From assembly GCA_965153355.1 (NCBI GenBank), contig OZ231128.1, positions 19,158,001 through 19,222,000 of the forward strand: DNA of 64,000 bases. The letters run 5' to 3'. The position numbers and the translations under genes are program-made. Origin of the DNA: Flaccisagitta enflata (Eukaryota; Chaetognatha; Sagittoidea; Aphragmophora). Positions 38,161-49,147 of the stretch are shown piece after piece (positions within the stretch are counted from its first letter, which is position 1; each line of letters opens with the position of its first letter). The notes under the pieces were generated by a model. That model had not been told where the DNA came from and made no database searches. It worked only from the letters and a program-made list of their open reading frames with translations.

Positions 38161-39811
38161 AAAAATGACCTGAAATGTCCCAAAATGACTTAAAATGACT
38201 TAAAACTACTTTAAATGCCCAAAAATGACACAAATGACGTTAATGAACAAAGTGATGTAAATGATCAAACATGACCAAAAATGACCAAAAATGACTGAAA
38301 CCAACCAAAAATGACCAAAAACAACAAAAAAATGACTCAAAATAACTCCAGACGACCCAAAATGACCAAAAACGACGCCAAAGAGCAAAGTGTTACGGAC
38401 GGACGGACCGATGGACCAACAGACGGAGTGGGTTGTAGAGCCGCGTGCACGCGAATAAAAAATAATTCTTTATTTCTTTTGCAAAAGTATACAGTTTGAC
38501 ATATCAAACGAACCGGAAACTATTACTTGAGATCAACTCTGCACTTAAATTTATTGAATAAACGAATCACAAAGAGTTATGATAAAGAATGTTGTAACGG
38601 GTGGACTTTAAAAAGGTAGCTTTAAATCTTTTTTATATCACTTTTAAAATTTCTCCTAAGTAAAAAATTTTTTTTTAGTTATTTAGATATGATTGCGCAC
38701 ATCATGTTCCAGTATGGATATTTTTTATGAAGATCAATATTTTTCAAGTTATCTTAAAAAAACTGAAATGAATTAGGGACCACTTGAAAAATTTTACTTG
38801 AAATTGAGTATAAAATATTGTTCTCTCCAAAGTTTGCTTTTCAATCGCAATAGTTGATTAAAAGTAAGTCTTAGGAAAGTATAAGCACCATTTTTTTTTA
38901 AATAAAAAAACAAATTCATATCCAAAACACTAATGATTATCAATCATCATTTTTTGTTATAAATAGGCAATAATGCCCAGAAGTTTTTTTCTGATTGACC
39001 AAACATAATTTGAATTTGTATATCATATTCATGTACACAAATTAAAAGGCTTATTTATTTTGAATGATCACATAATAGGCAATTAAGAATCATTTTTATA
39101 TTATTGAGATAAAGTGACTACTTTTTTTATGTCCACCCGGTAAAATAGTACTATTTTCTTAAATATCTTAAAAAGCGCATCTGAAAAGATTTTATTTCTC
39201 TCAGATACGTGCAGGGTACGGCATTGCTCGTAGGCTGCAAGCTATTTTTGTAGGCAGAAGAGAAAAATGTATGAAGAATTTGTTAAAGAAATATGAAAAA
39301 AAAAAGATTTTTTAATCTGAACATCAAAATTTTGTTTTTTGAAGTTTCCAATTAGTTGGATTTGAAAGAGATCTTAAATAAATATGTAATTTTAAACCTG
39401 GAATTCATCAAAAATGTTTGAAAATTTTTCAATTCTATTGTAGGCAGGAAGCTACCGAAAAATTCTGCTTGTAGGCAGCCAAAAATTTTGCCGGACCCTG
39501 GATATGTGTTCCATGCACCATCAGGGTCATAAAACCACTTAAGTTGGGGCCGATCATCTCTGGTCAACTAGCGTCATGCTCGTGGGGGCAGTGTGGTAAA
39601 GTGTGTTCTTACATTTCTTGAAGAGGTCATGTTCCTTGGTTGGTTTATTGGTCAATCTGTTATTCGATCCTTCCTTATAGGTCTTGATATTTCTTATCTT
39701 CTTTAATTGTATGTTGTATGTTTGATTCATTCATTCATCCAGTTATTCATTCAGTAATTTAAAAATCAAATTGTATGTTTCAGGATGACGTTTTATTATT
39801 TATCCTTTACT

Positions 39812-39850
<39 letters not shown>

Positions 39851-39894
39851 TCATTTCTAAATAAAGGTGATGGATTTCAATGATCGATTTTCAG

Positions 39895-41273
39895 GTATTG
39901 ATTTTGGAAAATGGCTTTATCAGATGTCAGAAAATGGATTTCAACAGATTCGATATGTGGATGCAGACATTGACCACACTCAACACTACTTGTTGGTCAA
40001 AGAACAAAGTAATATTTCCTCTTCCTCCTCCCAAATCATTCCTATTCCATCAACTTCCTTCTGTGATTGCAAAATTGATTCAAATGGTGAAAAAATTTCA
40101 CAAATGCTTCTTTGTACATGGAAGACGGAAAATCTCATGGAACTACTTTCCATTGGGCTAAGCACCATCTCTATTGCCTGGGTTATCAATCGGTTTGGCT
40201 ATGCAGAGGATGACATGAAAGAGCATCAAAATGAGGAAGTCTCAAGTCCACGGAGAAACCATGGGGAAGTTGTTGATGAAGAGAGCTTGAGCCGTTGGGA
40301 TGGTATCAAGTCAAAATTGAATCTGCTTTGCTGGAAACTTAAGGAGTGCAAACATATCATGGTCCAAATTGTTGGGGTGGCAAATGTTGTCATTGGCATT
40401 ACAGTAGCCATTCATCATACGCTATGTCTATCGTTTTTGGAGTCCGCTCTGCTTTTCATATGCATTCCATTCATCCTTTTTAGGGCAGCTACCTCGGATG
40501 TTTTAGGCAGAATTGTATATAGAGTGAAACTATCTCTGTGTGCAGATGAGAAATTACCACTGCAAGACAGAATGGTTGATGATACTATCAACTCGTGTGA
40601 TAGTTGTAAAAAAGAAAAAGAGATCTCCAATGAATCCAGCATGAGGGACAAATCTCAGGCAGAGTTCTATAGCAATGAAGATAGTTTGACTTCAATTGCA
40701 AACATAGGAATTCACCAAGGAAAATCAATTTTGCCAAAAAAATTCAACTCAAAGTCAAACTTAACCAATGAATCCAAGATATTTACCACAAGTACTATCT
40801 GGCGCACCCTACGTTTGTGTTTAGCGCCATTTTTTTTACACATTGTTATTGCCCTTAACTTGGTGATTCAAAACATGGTATCGATCGAGGAAAATTTTCT
40901 AGAGGCTTCAGACATTTCTTCGTATGGTAGAATCTCACCAAAGATTAAGCACAATATCGCTCCTAGTGTTGTCTTTAGTTGGTCTATTGATGTCTCACTT
41001 GATGAGAAATATATGGAAACTTTGAGCTCCAGGATCTCTAGTGAGAAAACAAGAAAACGATGGTTTGGCCCAAAAAATGTTTCTAGTTTGCTGGATGTTT
41101 GCTTTAAAGGCTGGATTGATGATTCAAAGTGGGGACACATCTTGAAACATGTGTATGGTGAAAAAAGCTTTTTGCAGGTAAATGAAACTCATTACAAGAT
41201 GTATCTCATTGAGCAAATAACCTTAGTAGAAAATACTTTGATGTCATTACCCGTTTTGCTAGTCGAAAGTATG
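39895..41273 (+). CDS. XK-related membrane protein, exon 3
   Basis: The acceptor GATTTTCAG ends at 39894, and the first two bases complete the Ser codon from exon 2. The exon encodes about 460 residues. It has a hydrophilic start, a membrane span at about 40134-40196 (LLSIGLSTISIAWVINRF, typical of the family), further spans near 40353-40412, 40434-40484 and 40806-40880, and a long Ser/Lys/Glu-rich cytoplasmic-type insertion between them (about 40530-40790). The end of the exon is uncertain. ATG|GTAAAC at 41273 and CAG|GTAAAT at 41177 are both in phase 0 with the next exon. I chose the first because it keeps a YLIEQITLVENTL stretch that resembles the conserved C-terminal span of the family. 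Without splicing the frame would stop at 41369. The exon is much longer than usual family exons. Confidence 0.68.
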
Positions 41274-41988
41274 GTAAACAACCTGAAATCATTTTTTCCC
41301 CCAGACAAAATAAGTTATTTTCTTCTGCGTCATTTGTCCGTTGTTGTTTCCAACAGACCAATGGACTGACATACCAACATATTGAGTCACATGTACATAA
41401 CTAAAGACAGTGAACACGAACAACCCTGATAGTGGGGAACGCTTGAGATATTTATGACGGACTGAAACAGCGATGGAGCAACAGCCTGACTGGCAGATCA
41501 ATGAACACACCAACCAACCACAAAGTGGCGTATTAGCCCACCAACAATTCATGCAATATCACTAAAAAGTTCTAGATCAGAGGGATATGGCTCAAAATCA
41601 TGTTTACAGATTAGAGTGGCCTGAAAAGGACTCAAATTCAAATATCATAATGACCTTGCAGAAAATGTGATCATTTCCTTCATTCAAAAGAAATCCAAAA
41701 TTTCAGGGTGTTTGGATAAATTTTCTTCATGACTGCCACTCCACCCCTTTCTCTATTTAAAGTATAGGAAACATTAAAGGTACAAATCCTTCCTATGAAT
41801 ACCCTGTAGGATAAAAAAGGGTTGGTGGTGATGAGTAAGCTTTGTCCTAGCATCCCCAACTTTTGAAATTTTCATCTATTAAGGAAATGGATAAGATATA
41901 AGCCATACATAGCAGGGTTGATTCAAGTTGAACAAATATTTCCAGATGCCAGTGAGGATGAGTAACAAATATTTTGTTTGTCCTCCAG
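41274..41988 (+). other. Intron 3 of the XK-related gene
   Basis: 715 bp. The acceptor TTTGTCCTCCAG is very good. Near the start is a trace of the hairpin-ended repeat (GTCCGTTGTTGTTTCCAACA, CATATTGAGTCACATG). No other feature is seen. Confidence 0.6.
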
Positions 41989-43488
41989 TGTGAACGCTAC
42001 AATGTGGATCAACAAAGCAAAAGTAAGCCTGGTCAACGAGCATATTTGGAGTTTTATGTTGGCAATTATGAATTACTTGAGCCAAACTTTCAGAATGTTT
42101 TGAATCTACTCGACGTCATCGTGGCCATCATTTTTGGGATTGCAGTTCTCCTCGTTGATGATCGACTCAATGGAAAATGGAGCTTCCATCTCATTATCTT
42201 TTGTATAATTACTTGTTCGCCTTTCATCATTTTGACTTTTAAACTTTTGTCGACGCCCCCTTATGAAGATGACATACCTAAGCGCCTTCGCACAGTATTC
42301 CTTGAGATGTTCTCAGAAAGGCCTGATATCAGGCGTAAAGCAATTCAAGAGTATGAACAATTGATTAGTCTACGTGAGGACGATGAGCATTGGCTGGAAA
42401 ATATTGCACCACAAGAATATATGCCCCTAACTTTGATCCTCGGCGTTTTCTTATTATCAACATTCACACTTTACCTAAACAAAAATAAGAGGGCTTGCAA
42501 GTTTCTGAGCTGCCTTGGATTTTTCATGGTCATTATGACTGTCGTTGGGCCGCCTTTGATTTACCTAATGACTTTCTTGCATCTATATCCAATGCTGTCC
42601 ACCATTTTTGATGAATATACAAATGAGGATGAGAATAGGACAAGCAATAATCAAGTTTACTCTTTTAAAAACATAACTGAGAATTTTGTGGACTTTGGAC
42701 GGCGGCAGCCTATTGATATTCTTAGTGAAAATGCTTCCAGTGTTGCCCCACACACATCTTTGGAAACGATGGAGAACACGGTGCAATGTGTGAAATCTGA
42801 CAACGCGGTCTTTGTGGTGGCTAGAGAGTGGTGGATGAAAAATCATTGCGGACTTCTTCCATTGAGCATAGCACCTGTGAGCGTCACTTTACTAACCATC
42901 GCCATTGTACAAATGTGGAAACTGAGATTTACCCTGAGAATGTCCCGAACGTCTTGTGAGCGGACTAAAAGTTCTCCGTTGGTCGTAGCAAAGATGTGTT
43001 TCTGTGTTTTTCTCATGTTAGGAGTATTTTCTGCTTTCCCACTGATCATTACAAAGGCCAATCAGGAAGTTTTCCTTCTTTCAAATTCATCGAATCGAGT
43101 TTGGAGCGACGAAAATGCAAATCTGAACACAGAGGCTTTCCTGTCAGCATCACGCAAGTGTCAATTGACAACCACTTCAGACATTGATTTGAGGGCGAGA
43201 ATATTTGAATGGGAACGTGGAAATCTGGACAAGTTGGAACGAATTAGCCAATGGAATTACCAGTCATTGCATCGACTTCATTTCTGGAATCTGCTTCCTC
43301 CATTTGCGCTCATTTTTCTTTACTGTTGCTTGAGAGCTGTTGAACCAAAATTGGAAAGAGTTGTTTCAGGGGAAGTTGAAGATGTTCAAGCCTTGGAAAC
43401 GGAGCAGATTGGTCACAATGAGTCACATCAATGTGCTGACAAACTCGATGTCCAGCTTAATAAGGATGAATATGGCGAGCAAAATTGA
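41989..43488 (+). CDS. XK-related gene, exon 4 (C-terminal multi-span half)
   Basis: About 499 codons from the acceptor at 41988 to a TGA. It starts in phase 0 and contains about seven membrane spans (near 42095-42155, 42180-42245, 42420-42480, 42510-42580, 42845-42915, 42990-43055 and 43280-43330). Between them are a charged loop (42255-42415) and an extracellular-type segment with several N-x-S/T sites (42610-42790). The last 50 residues are acidic. The codon structure and the absence of stops over 1.5 kb argue strongly that it is coding. The link to exons 1-3 rests on orientation, the good acceptor and phase agreement. I do not recognise this half by itself. It could be a lineage-specific extension of the XK-related protein or a separate gene whose first exon I have missed. 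No AATAAA signal is clear close downstream. Confidence 0.65.
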   Translation, partial: CERYNVDQQSKSKPGQRAYLEFYVGNYELLEPNFQNVLNLLDVIVAIIFGIAVLLVDDRLNGKWSFHLIIFCIITCSPFIILTFKLLSTPPYEDDIPKRLRTVFLEMFSERPDIRRKAIQEYEQLISLREDDEHWLENIAPQEYMPLTLILGVFLLSTFTLYLNKNKRACKFLSCLGFFMVIMTVVGPPLIYLMTFLHLYPMLSTIFDEYTNEDENRTSNNQVYSFKNITENFVDFGRRQPIDILSENASSVAPHTSLETMENTVQCVKSDNAVFVVAREWWMKNHCGLLPLSIAPVSVTLLTIAIVQMWKLRFTLRMSRTSCERTKSSPLVVAKMCFCVFLMLGVFSAFPLIITKANQEVFLLSNSSNRVWSDENANLNTEAFLSASRKCQLTTTSDIDLRARIFEWERGNLDKLERISQWNYQSLHRLHFWNLLPPFALIFLYCCLRAVEPKLERVVSGEVEDVQALETEQIGHNESHQCADKLDVQLNKDEYGEQN

Positions 43489-44859
43489 TATCAATCCTAA
43501 TTTTTTTTTTCGCATGTGATTTGTTTAGCTTTGAAAAAAAAATGCTTAACTAATGAACGCGTTTATGGCTAAAAGTGTAAACAATGTCAATGTGAGAAAC
43601 TGTCCGAAATGACAGGTGCGTGGCAGCCTTACCAATCTATGATATGGAAAACATATTTACCTTACAAGCATGCTTAAACACCTTCCACTAGCCCTTCTTT
43701 AGTCATTAGTCATTAGTCATTAGTCATTAGTCATTTAGCCATTAGTCCTTCTTTACCACATATTTATTCATACTGGCTTCATATCAAAGAACTACTTCTT
43801 TTGATCAAGCGAAGATAAAAAGATTAAAAAGAATCAACAAATGAATAACTAAGAAACATCGTTGTCGGGATATTGTCGCTCAAAATTCTCAAGGTTTGAT
43901 TAAAGGAGAAAATTGTCAATTTTCCCGGATTCCTGGTAGCATTTCAAACGAATGTACTTTGTTCAATCGTCATATTTAAGTGAATCAACATGTAAATAGC
44001 TGCTAAATACTTTTCCGTTGTTTAGATTTCACATGCGTGAATTCTTCGTGGTGTCTCTTAGTAACAAGTGATGCGGGGTCACAATTTCGTTACAGACGGG
44101 TGGCGTCTCGCGTGACGGCGATGTGGGACACTGGATAGCTAGGATACTGATGCCCTGCGCTAAATGACTGCTCCCTCTTGATGATCTGATTCACGTGCGC
44201 ACAAGATGTGGTGATCGTTGTATAGATGAATCGATTGCAAGTTCTATTAGTGAAAAGGGGAAAAAGGAACGATGGGTTAGATAGGAGAAAGACAACGGAT
44301 AGAAAGGAAAAGGGAAGGGGAGGAAGAGGGGGTAAGAATAGAAGGAAGAAAATGTGATGAAACTTGATCCAAATACAAGCAATACTGGCTGTAACACTTA
44401 CTTTTCGGAGCGTAGAAATTGTGGTTTGTCCAAAGTAGTACAGTAGTATACATTAAAACGATCACGAGACGTGGAAGCCACTTTAATAATTATTGTATTT
44501 ACACTGGGCATTGGAGAGAAAGAGAAGTGGATAAAAATGCGAAAACGTGGGCCACGGACAGACCGACTGCGGTAGGGACGGACATTTGTGCGAGATAGAT
44601 TCATTTTTTTCATGATAAGGCTTTATACATGGCGGACATAAAATGTGGGGGATGCCCAAATACAGAGCGCGCGCGTATTGCTTTGAATATGGAAAGAAGA
44701 GAAAAAGAGACGATCGAGGCGCGCGGGAACGAGTTTTCAGTTTTGAGGAATTTCTTTCTTCTTTTCGATCGAGATTCGAGAGCGACCATTATCAAGCTGG
44801 ATTGATGGTAAAGCGAGAAGAGAGAATAAAAAACAATGGAGCAATCGTGCGCGTATTTG
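43489..44859. other. No gene seen
   Basis: 3' flank of the XK-related gene. TCATTAG heptamers lie at 43696-43735. At 44060-44160 is a fragment with GGGGTCACAATTTCGTTACA, similar to 10617-10640. No supported frame. Confidence 0.45.
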
Positions 44860-45051
44860 ACAGGTGGGCAGGGGCATCCAACCCCCAGCCTCACCCCAAC
44901 CCCACCCACAACCACTCCTGCCACAGACTCACATAGCCACTCACACACAATAACAACTGCAGTATCATAAATGCGCGTTTTTTGTGTTTTCAACTCGAGC
45001 GTGACGGACCGACGGAACAACGGACTGACGGAGAGTTGCGTGTCCGCAACT
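44860..45051 (-). repeat. Hairpin-ended dispersed repeat, diverged
   Basis: From GGTGGGCAGGGGCATCCAAC through GTTTTCAACTCGAGCGTGAC and GACGGACCGACGGAACAACG to GAGTTGCGTGTCCGCAACT. Confidence 0.6.
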
Positions 45052-45182
45052 AAAAAAGGGACATTAATTTATCACAACAATTCTCAATCTGGTATATTCC
45101 ACCAATACAATGATCACAATCGCACACGATGAATTTCAAACAATTTTGATACCTAGTTTCTTGATAAGCGACTTATCTTTTT

Positions 45183-45316
45183 AGTCGCGGACACGCGACT
45201 CTAGAACTTGCCGTGTCGGTCGGTAGGTGAGTAACATTTTTGAATTACAAGCGGTTTTTGCATTACTGCTCCTGCCCAACAGTCCGCGACTGGATTGCCG
45301 TGTATCCAGCCTTGTT
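45183..45316 (+). repeat. Hairpin-ended dispersed repeat, complete
   Basis: AGTCGCGGACACGCGACTCT at the 5' end and GCCGTGTATCCAGCCTTGTT at the 3' end. The 5' hairpin (GTCGCG-GACA-CGCGAC) has compensatory changes relative to the GTTGCG form. Confidence 0.8.
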
Positions 45317-45532
45317 TTCTCCTCGTTCTTACCTTTATTTTTCGTAACTAGCATAAGACAAGTTAATGCCTGTATTTTTCTTGTAATAATGTTGTGCTCT
45401 CTAATCATTACAATGACAATAAAACACTTTGGCGTCGAAGCTTATTCCGATTACATTATCTGTTTTTTTTTGTTTTTTTTTTTGTTTTTTTTTTGCCAGT
45501 CACTAGAGTTGATGAACGTTTATGAACTTGAT

Positions 45533-45832
45533 TACAGATAAGCTTCACTAGAGTGTATGTCAAGGGACTGGACAAAATAATCCCTGATACTGAAGCTGCC
45601 TTATTGCCAATTAGAAAAATCTTATTACAAGCCTCATTGGCGAGCATGCCTTAATACCGGCTTTTCTTTTCAAGTGAGATTTAGGCAGCAATACCGATGA
45701 GGCTAAGGTCTGAAGCTAAGGGATGGCCAAATTCAGCCCACTTTTAGACATCGCCACCCAGATGGAGAATCTGTTGTCAGTGAAGCTATTTCAGAGGGGC
45801 TACCTTTGACGGATTTAAACTGTACTACCTAG
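45533..45832. mobile_element. Short pogo/Tigger-like element, diverged
   Basis: The left end CAGATAAGCTTCACTAGAGT and a right end with CTTTGACGGATTTAAACTGT give weak inverted ends of the same family as 34804-35523 (shared AAGGGACTGG, GCCTTAT, AATACCGATGA). Confidence 0.5.
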
Positions 45833-46368
45833 AGCATAAATATATCGCCAAGCATTTTAAGCCATAACTCCATCAAAAATGAAAAAATCATATGAAATCA
45901 GTGAGATTCTGAAACTTCATCGAATTTCTGATCAAATGCCACCAATCGCATTTTTCTAGCTCAAGTCGTTTAGAAATGGCAAGCAAAACAAAAGTGATAC
46001 CCCTTTTGAAAAATGGTCAAAATATCTTATCTAGTTTTCTGTCAATCTCTGCTTGTAAAAATAAAGTCATTTGTCTGATAGATGTGAGTATTTTGAATCT
46101 TATTTCTGGACCTCAGGACAATGTTGAAGACTCGTTTTCCTTTTATTGGTTAAAAATGACAGCACAAGGGAACCCGCCATATTGACTATGAAATAGTCTA
46201 AAATTGCTTTCAAGATAGGGAGAGCTATTATGTATTCATACTTAATGATTTGTCTAAAAATGTAGGGAAAACCCACAAACAGGTAGTGGTGGAGGTCTAA
46301 GGGAGCAACACTATTAGTTTGGCATAATATGAATATTTCTTGATGAATTCTATATTCATAACATAACT
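45833..46368. other. No gene; MITE-core remnant
   Basis: CGTTTAGAAATGGCAAGCAA at about 45968 belongs to the palindromic MITE core. The open stretch at 45976-46185 is part of that repeat and has no recognisable product. Confidence 0.45.
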
Positions 46369-46975
46369 AACTATGGCAAAAATAAAAAAGACAGTGATTT
46401 TCAAAGTGGCACTACAAGCCCGTTTTTTGGAATAGCTTCAAATCCCTTTAGATGGTAGTAGTATGACAAATTTGTGACTCAGCAAAAAAATCAGAACTCA
46501 AAAAAGTTGAATTTTGTGGCTGTAGCGACAATTTTTGCATAATTTGTCAAATGATGATACGCCAATGGCATATGATTTTCACTTGACATACAATTGTAAC
46601 TGCAAGCTTATTTTTTTAAGCTGCCTCAAAAATCTTCTCAGGCGTTCATAGTTTGTTGATTTTGTGACTCAGCAAAAAAATCAGAACTAAAAAAAGTTAA
46701 TTTTTGTACCTGTAGCATCAATTTTTGTAAAAGTTGTCAAAATGAATTTTTTTAAAAGTTGTAAATATGGAGTTTTTTCCCTTCTTTAATTTCTGATGTT
46801 TTTTCACAAAAAATGATGCTACGGGCTCAAAAATTAACTTTTTTGAGTTCTGATTTTTTTGCTGAGTAGGTAATTTGATTAACTATTACTCCCTAAAAGG
46901 ATTTTAAGCAGATCAAAAAAATGAGTGCGTAGGAGTATATTGAAATTACTGTCTTTTTTTTCTTTGCCATGGTTA
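46369..46975. mobile_element. Palindromic MITE, ~600 bp
   Basis: Ends AACTATGGCAAAAATAAAAA with AGACAGT, and inverted ACTGTCTTTTTTTTCTTTGC with CATGGTT. The interior contains a direct repeat (TTTGTGACTCAGCAAAAAAA, twice, about 46470 and 46660) and its inverted form near 46850. Confidence 0.75.
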
Positions 46976-47100
46976 ATTCTTATTTTGGCTCTAGATAGTA
47001 GTCTAGCAATTTGCGGACAGTCCTGTCCTCATCTTTGTTGCTTTCTCCACCATCTCCTTTTCTTTCACCTCCGTTTCCTCGGTCAACTCATCTACAAAAA

Positions 47101-47101
47101 C

Positions 47102-47194
<93 letters not shown>
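47101..47194 (+). repeat. (AC)n microsatellite
   Basis: About 47 AC units. Confidence 0.97.
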
Positions 47195-47196
<2 letters not shown>

Positions 47197-47582
47197 GCGC
47201 TATGAAAATGAGGAGTGACAATAAATGGTGGCTCGTGGAAATCACGGACACTGATCTCCCATCTCTAGTCAAAGGGTAGTTTCTAGTCGCGGACTAGCAA
47301 CTCTGAGGCTTTGTCCATCGGTCCGTTGGACCATCCATCTATCCATGGTGATCTAGTTGAAAAGTGGAAAAACGAGCCTTCTAGATTCTTGTGTAAGGGG
47401 GTTTGGGGTTGTGTCTGACTGTCTCTGCCTATCCATCAAGTCGCTCGATGAAACCATGCCAATCAAGTTTATTGTCTGTCTCCCTCGGAGCTTGCCTGTC
47501 TGTCAGTCGGTCTGTCTGTTTCTCTGTCTGTCCCTAACCCTTAACGAGTGAAAGGGAAATCCAAATTCCTCTGCAGGTCTCA

Positions 47583-47735
47583 AACAAGGCCGGATACGCG
47601 GCAATCCAGTCGCCGATGGTTAGGCAGGGGCAGTGATGCGAAAACCGCTCGCTATTCAAAAATATACTAAACCGACGGACGGACCGATGGACAGACTGAC
47701 CAACACGGCAGGGGGTAGAGTTGTCTGTCCACAAC
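47583..47735 (-). repeat. Hairpin-ended dispersed repeat
   Basis: AACAAGGCCGGATACGCGGC at one end and GTAGAGTTGTCTGTCCACAA plus CT at the other. A 5' fragment of another copy in forward orientation lies at 47284-47345. Confidence 0.75.
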
Positions 47736-47901
47736 TAAAAAGCCAAAGGGTAAGTGTTTTTGATAATTCTGTTTCATTTGGCGCCAAGCAGAATGTTCTA
47801 TGACAATCATTTTCTATAATGATTTTTTCAATTTTTCTTCCAAAAAGTATCTAGTAGTCATGTTTGAGCACGCGAATACTAGAGACTGCTCATTTAGCTT
47901 A

Positions 47902-48763
47902 TCTATGGCAAAATAAAAAAGCGAACAACATGTTTGTCAATGTTTCACATCCAAGCAATGAGAAAAACATAGCAAAATCCATGACCATTTTGAAGATCTG
48001 CGAAAGATCTTTCAAGTGAGACCTTGCTAGATGTTCTAGCTCTATCCGTTTAGAAATGGCATTAGAATAGAGATAGGTGGTCAAGAATTAGGAAATTCAC
48101 TACACCATTTTCATGGGATACAGTTGAACCCCGCTCTAACGGACCCGCCACCAACGGAATTCCGCCTATAACAGATGCAAATTCATTGTTCCTTCAAGTT
48201 AATTTCTTTTATTTCCTTTGTATGCAATAACAGAAGTCCGCCTATAACAGATAAAAATTCTTGGTCCCCTGCAATCCGTTAGAGCGGGGTTCAACTGTAC
48301 CTTTATTCTGACATAAAAATTAAACGCATTAATAATTCGTTAATAACGCATTAATAATTCGTTAATAACGCATTAATAATTCGTTAATAATCCGTTCTTG
48401 GCGCCATTTCAAAGAAAATTTGAAGCTCTTTAATTTGCTCATGGATAACGAGTAGCTACGATAATCCTGAGCTGCATACTTGACAAAAACAGAAAGACTA
48501 AAATTCTTCATTGAAAAATAATTGAAAAAAGCAATCTTTTTCAATCAGCGATTTTTTTCTTCTAACCATTGCCATATCTAAACGAATGAAGCTACAAATG
48601 TACAAAATGTACAAAATGTACAAAAGTACAATGACCAGCAACGTCGCATTTGGAAGATTTTTTGCAGAGCTTTAAAACGGTCATGGATTTTCTATGGTTC
48701 AGGCCCATAGTTTGGCAGAAACTAGCAAAACAAAGTGTTCGCTTTTTTTCTTTGCCATAGTTA
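47902..48763. mobile_element. Palindromic MITE of the CGTTTAGAAATGGCA family, with insertion
   Basis: Ends TATGGCAAAATAAAAAAGCG with AAC, and inverted GTTCGCTTTTTTTCTTTGCC with ATA. The core CGTTTAGAAATGGCATTAG (about 48047) is repeated inverted at about 48572. It aligns with 21238-21805 except for the inserted MITE at 48121-48299 and a local triplication of GCATTAATAATTCGTTAATA (48325-48390). Confidence 0.78.
48121..48299. mobile_element. pogo/Tigger-type MITE with perfect ends
   Basis: 179 bp. The ends CAGTTGAACCCCGCTCTAAC and the exact complement GTTAGAGCGGGGTTCAACTG extend to at least 23 bp. TA is duplicated on both sides (48119-48120 and 48300-48301). The interior has the duplicated motif CCGCCTATAACAGAT. 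These ends and the TA target are those of pogo/Tigger elements of the Tc1/mariner group. Confidence 0.88.
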
Positions 48764-48940
48764 TTCGGCGTAGTCATTTTTTTTCAGATTACGATTGTGA
48801 TCAAAAGAAAAATATGTTGATGCATGTTTGAGCAAAGTTGCTCATCTAGCTCGCTTAACTCAGTCCTATTTTTTTTATTCTAAGTGCGCTCAATAAAAAG
48901 TATATACATGATGCATCAAGCTTGACCTCGATTCTTTCCT

Positions 48941-49147
48941 CTAAGGGTATGGTTTCTTGACAATGTTACCCTTGACTTCTTTTGGTAAGCGGTTTGCTTT
49001 TGGGGTAGATAGAAGGGATGTTTTTCAGATTCTGATTTATGAAAAACTAGGAGTGGTGCGCGTTTTAACCATTCAGTAAAGGTTCACAAGGCCCTCTTCC
49101 ATTTATTTATCATTTATGAGGGTATAGTGAGGAATATTGTTCCACCC
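48941..49147 (+). repeat. Direct duplication, copy 1
   Basis: From AAGGGTATGGTTTCTTGACA through TTTTGGTAAGCGGTTTGCTT to GGAATATTGTTCCACC. It matches 49556-49803 with small differences. Confidence 0.75.

Larger units (their letters stand above)
36894..38454 (-). repeat. Hairpin-ended dispersed repeat expanded to 1.56 kb
   Basis: Both ends are those of the long form: AACAAGGCCAACACCTATAC at the left and GAGTGGGTTGTAGAGCCGCG with TGCACGCGA at the right. The normal interior of TGACTTAAA units is replaced by a 14-bp minisatellite (36909-37170), an ACCAAAA low-complexity tract (37180-38160) and a short remnant of normal AAAATGACC units (38160-38390). Confidence 0.72.
34676..39590. mobile_element. 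Large inverted-repeat element with nested insertions
   Basis: The left arm (34676-34803, continuing at 35524-35644 and 36815-36865) and the right arm (38462-38640 and parts of 39165-39590) are reverse complements. Shared landmarks are GACGCTAGTTGACC, TCAGGACCCTGATG, GCGCTTTTTAAGATA, AACTCTTTGTGATT (left: TCTCTTTGTGATT) and TGATCTCAA-TAGT--CCGGTT. The left arm is cut by a Tigger-like element and by a hAT element, and the centre holds the long dispersed repeat at 36894-38454. The superfamily is not known and no transposase is visible. Confidence 0.6.
34404..39894 (+). other. Intron 2 of the XK-related gene
   Basis: 5.5 kb from GTAAAC to GATTTTCAG. It is occupied almost wholly by a large inverted-repeat element with at least three later insertions (see 34676-39590). 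A 41-base T homopolymer lies at 39808-39848 just before exon 3. Confidence 0.65.

Noticed and set aside
39808-39848. T41 homopolymer as a retroposed poly-A tail on the - strand
   Set aside because: No processed gene copy or target duplication is seen next to it. It may just be part of the polypyrimidine region upstream of exon 3.
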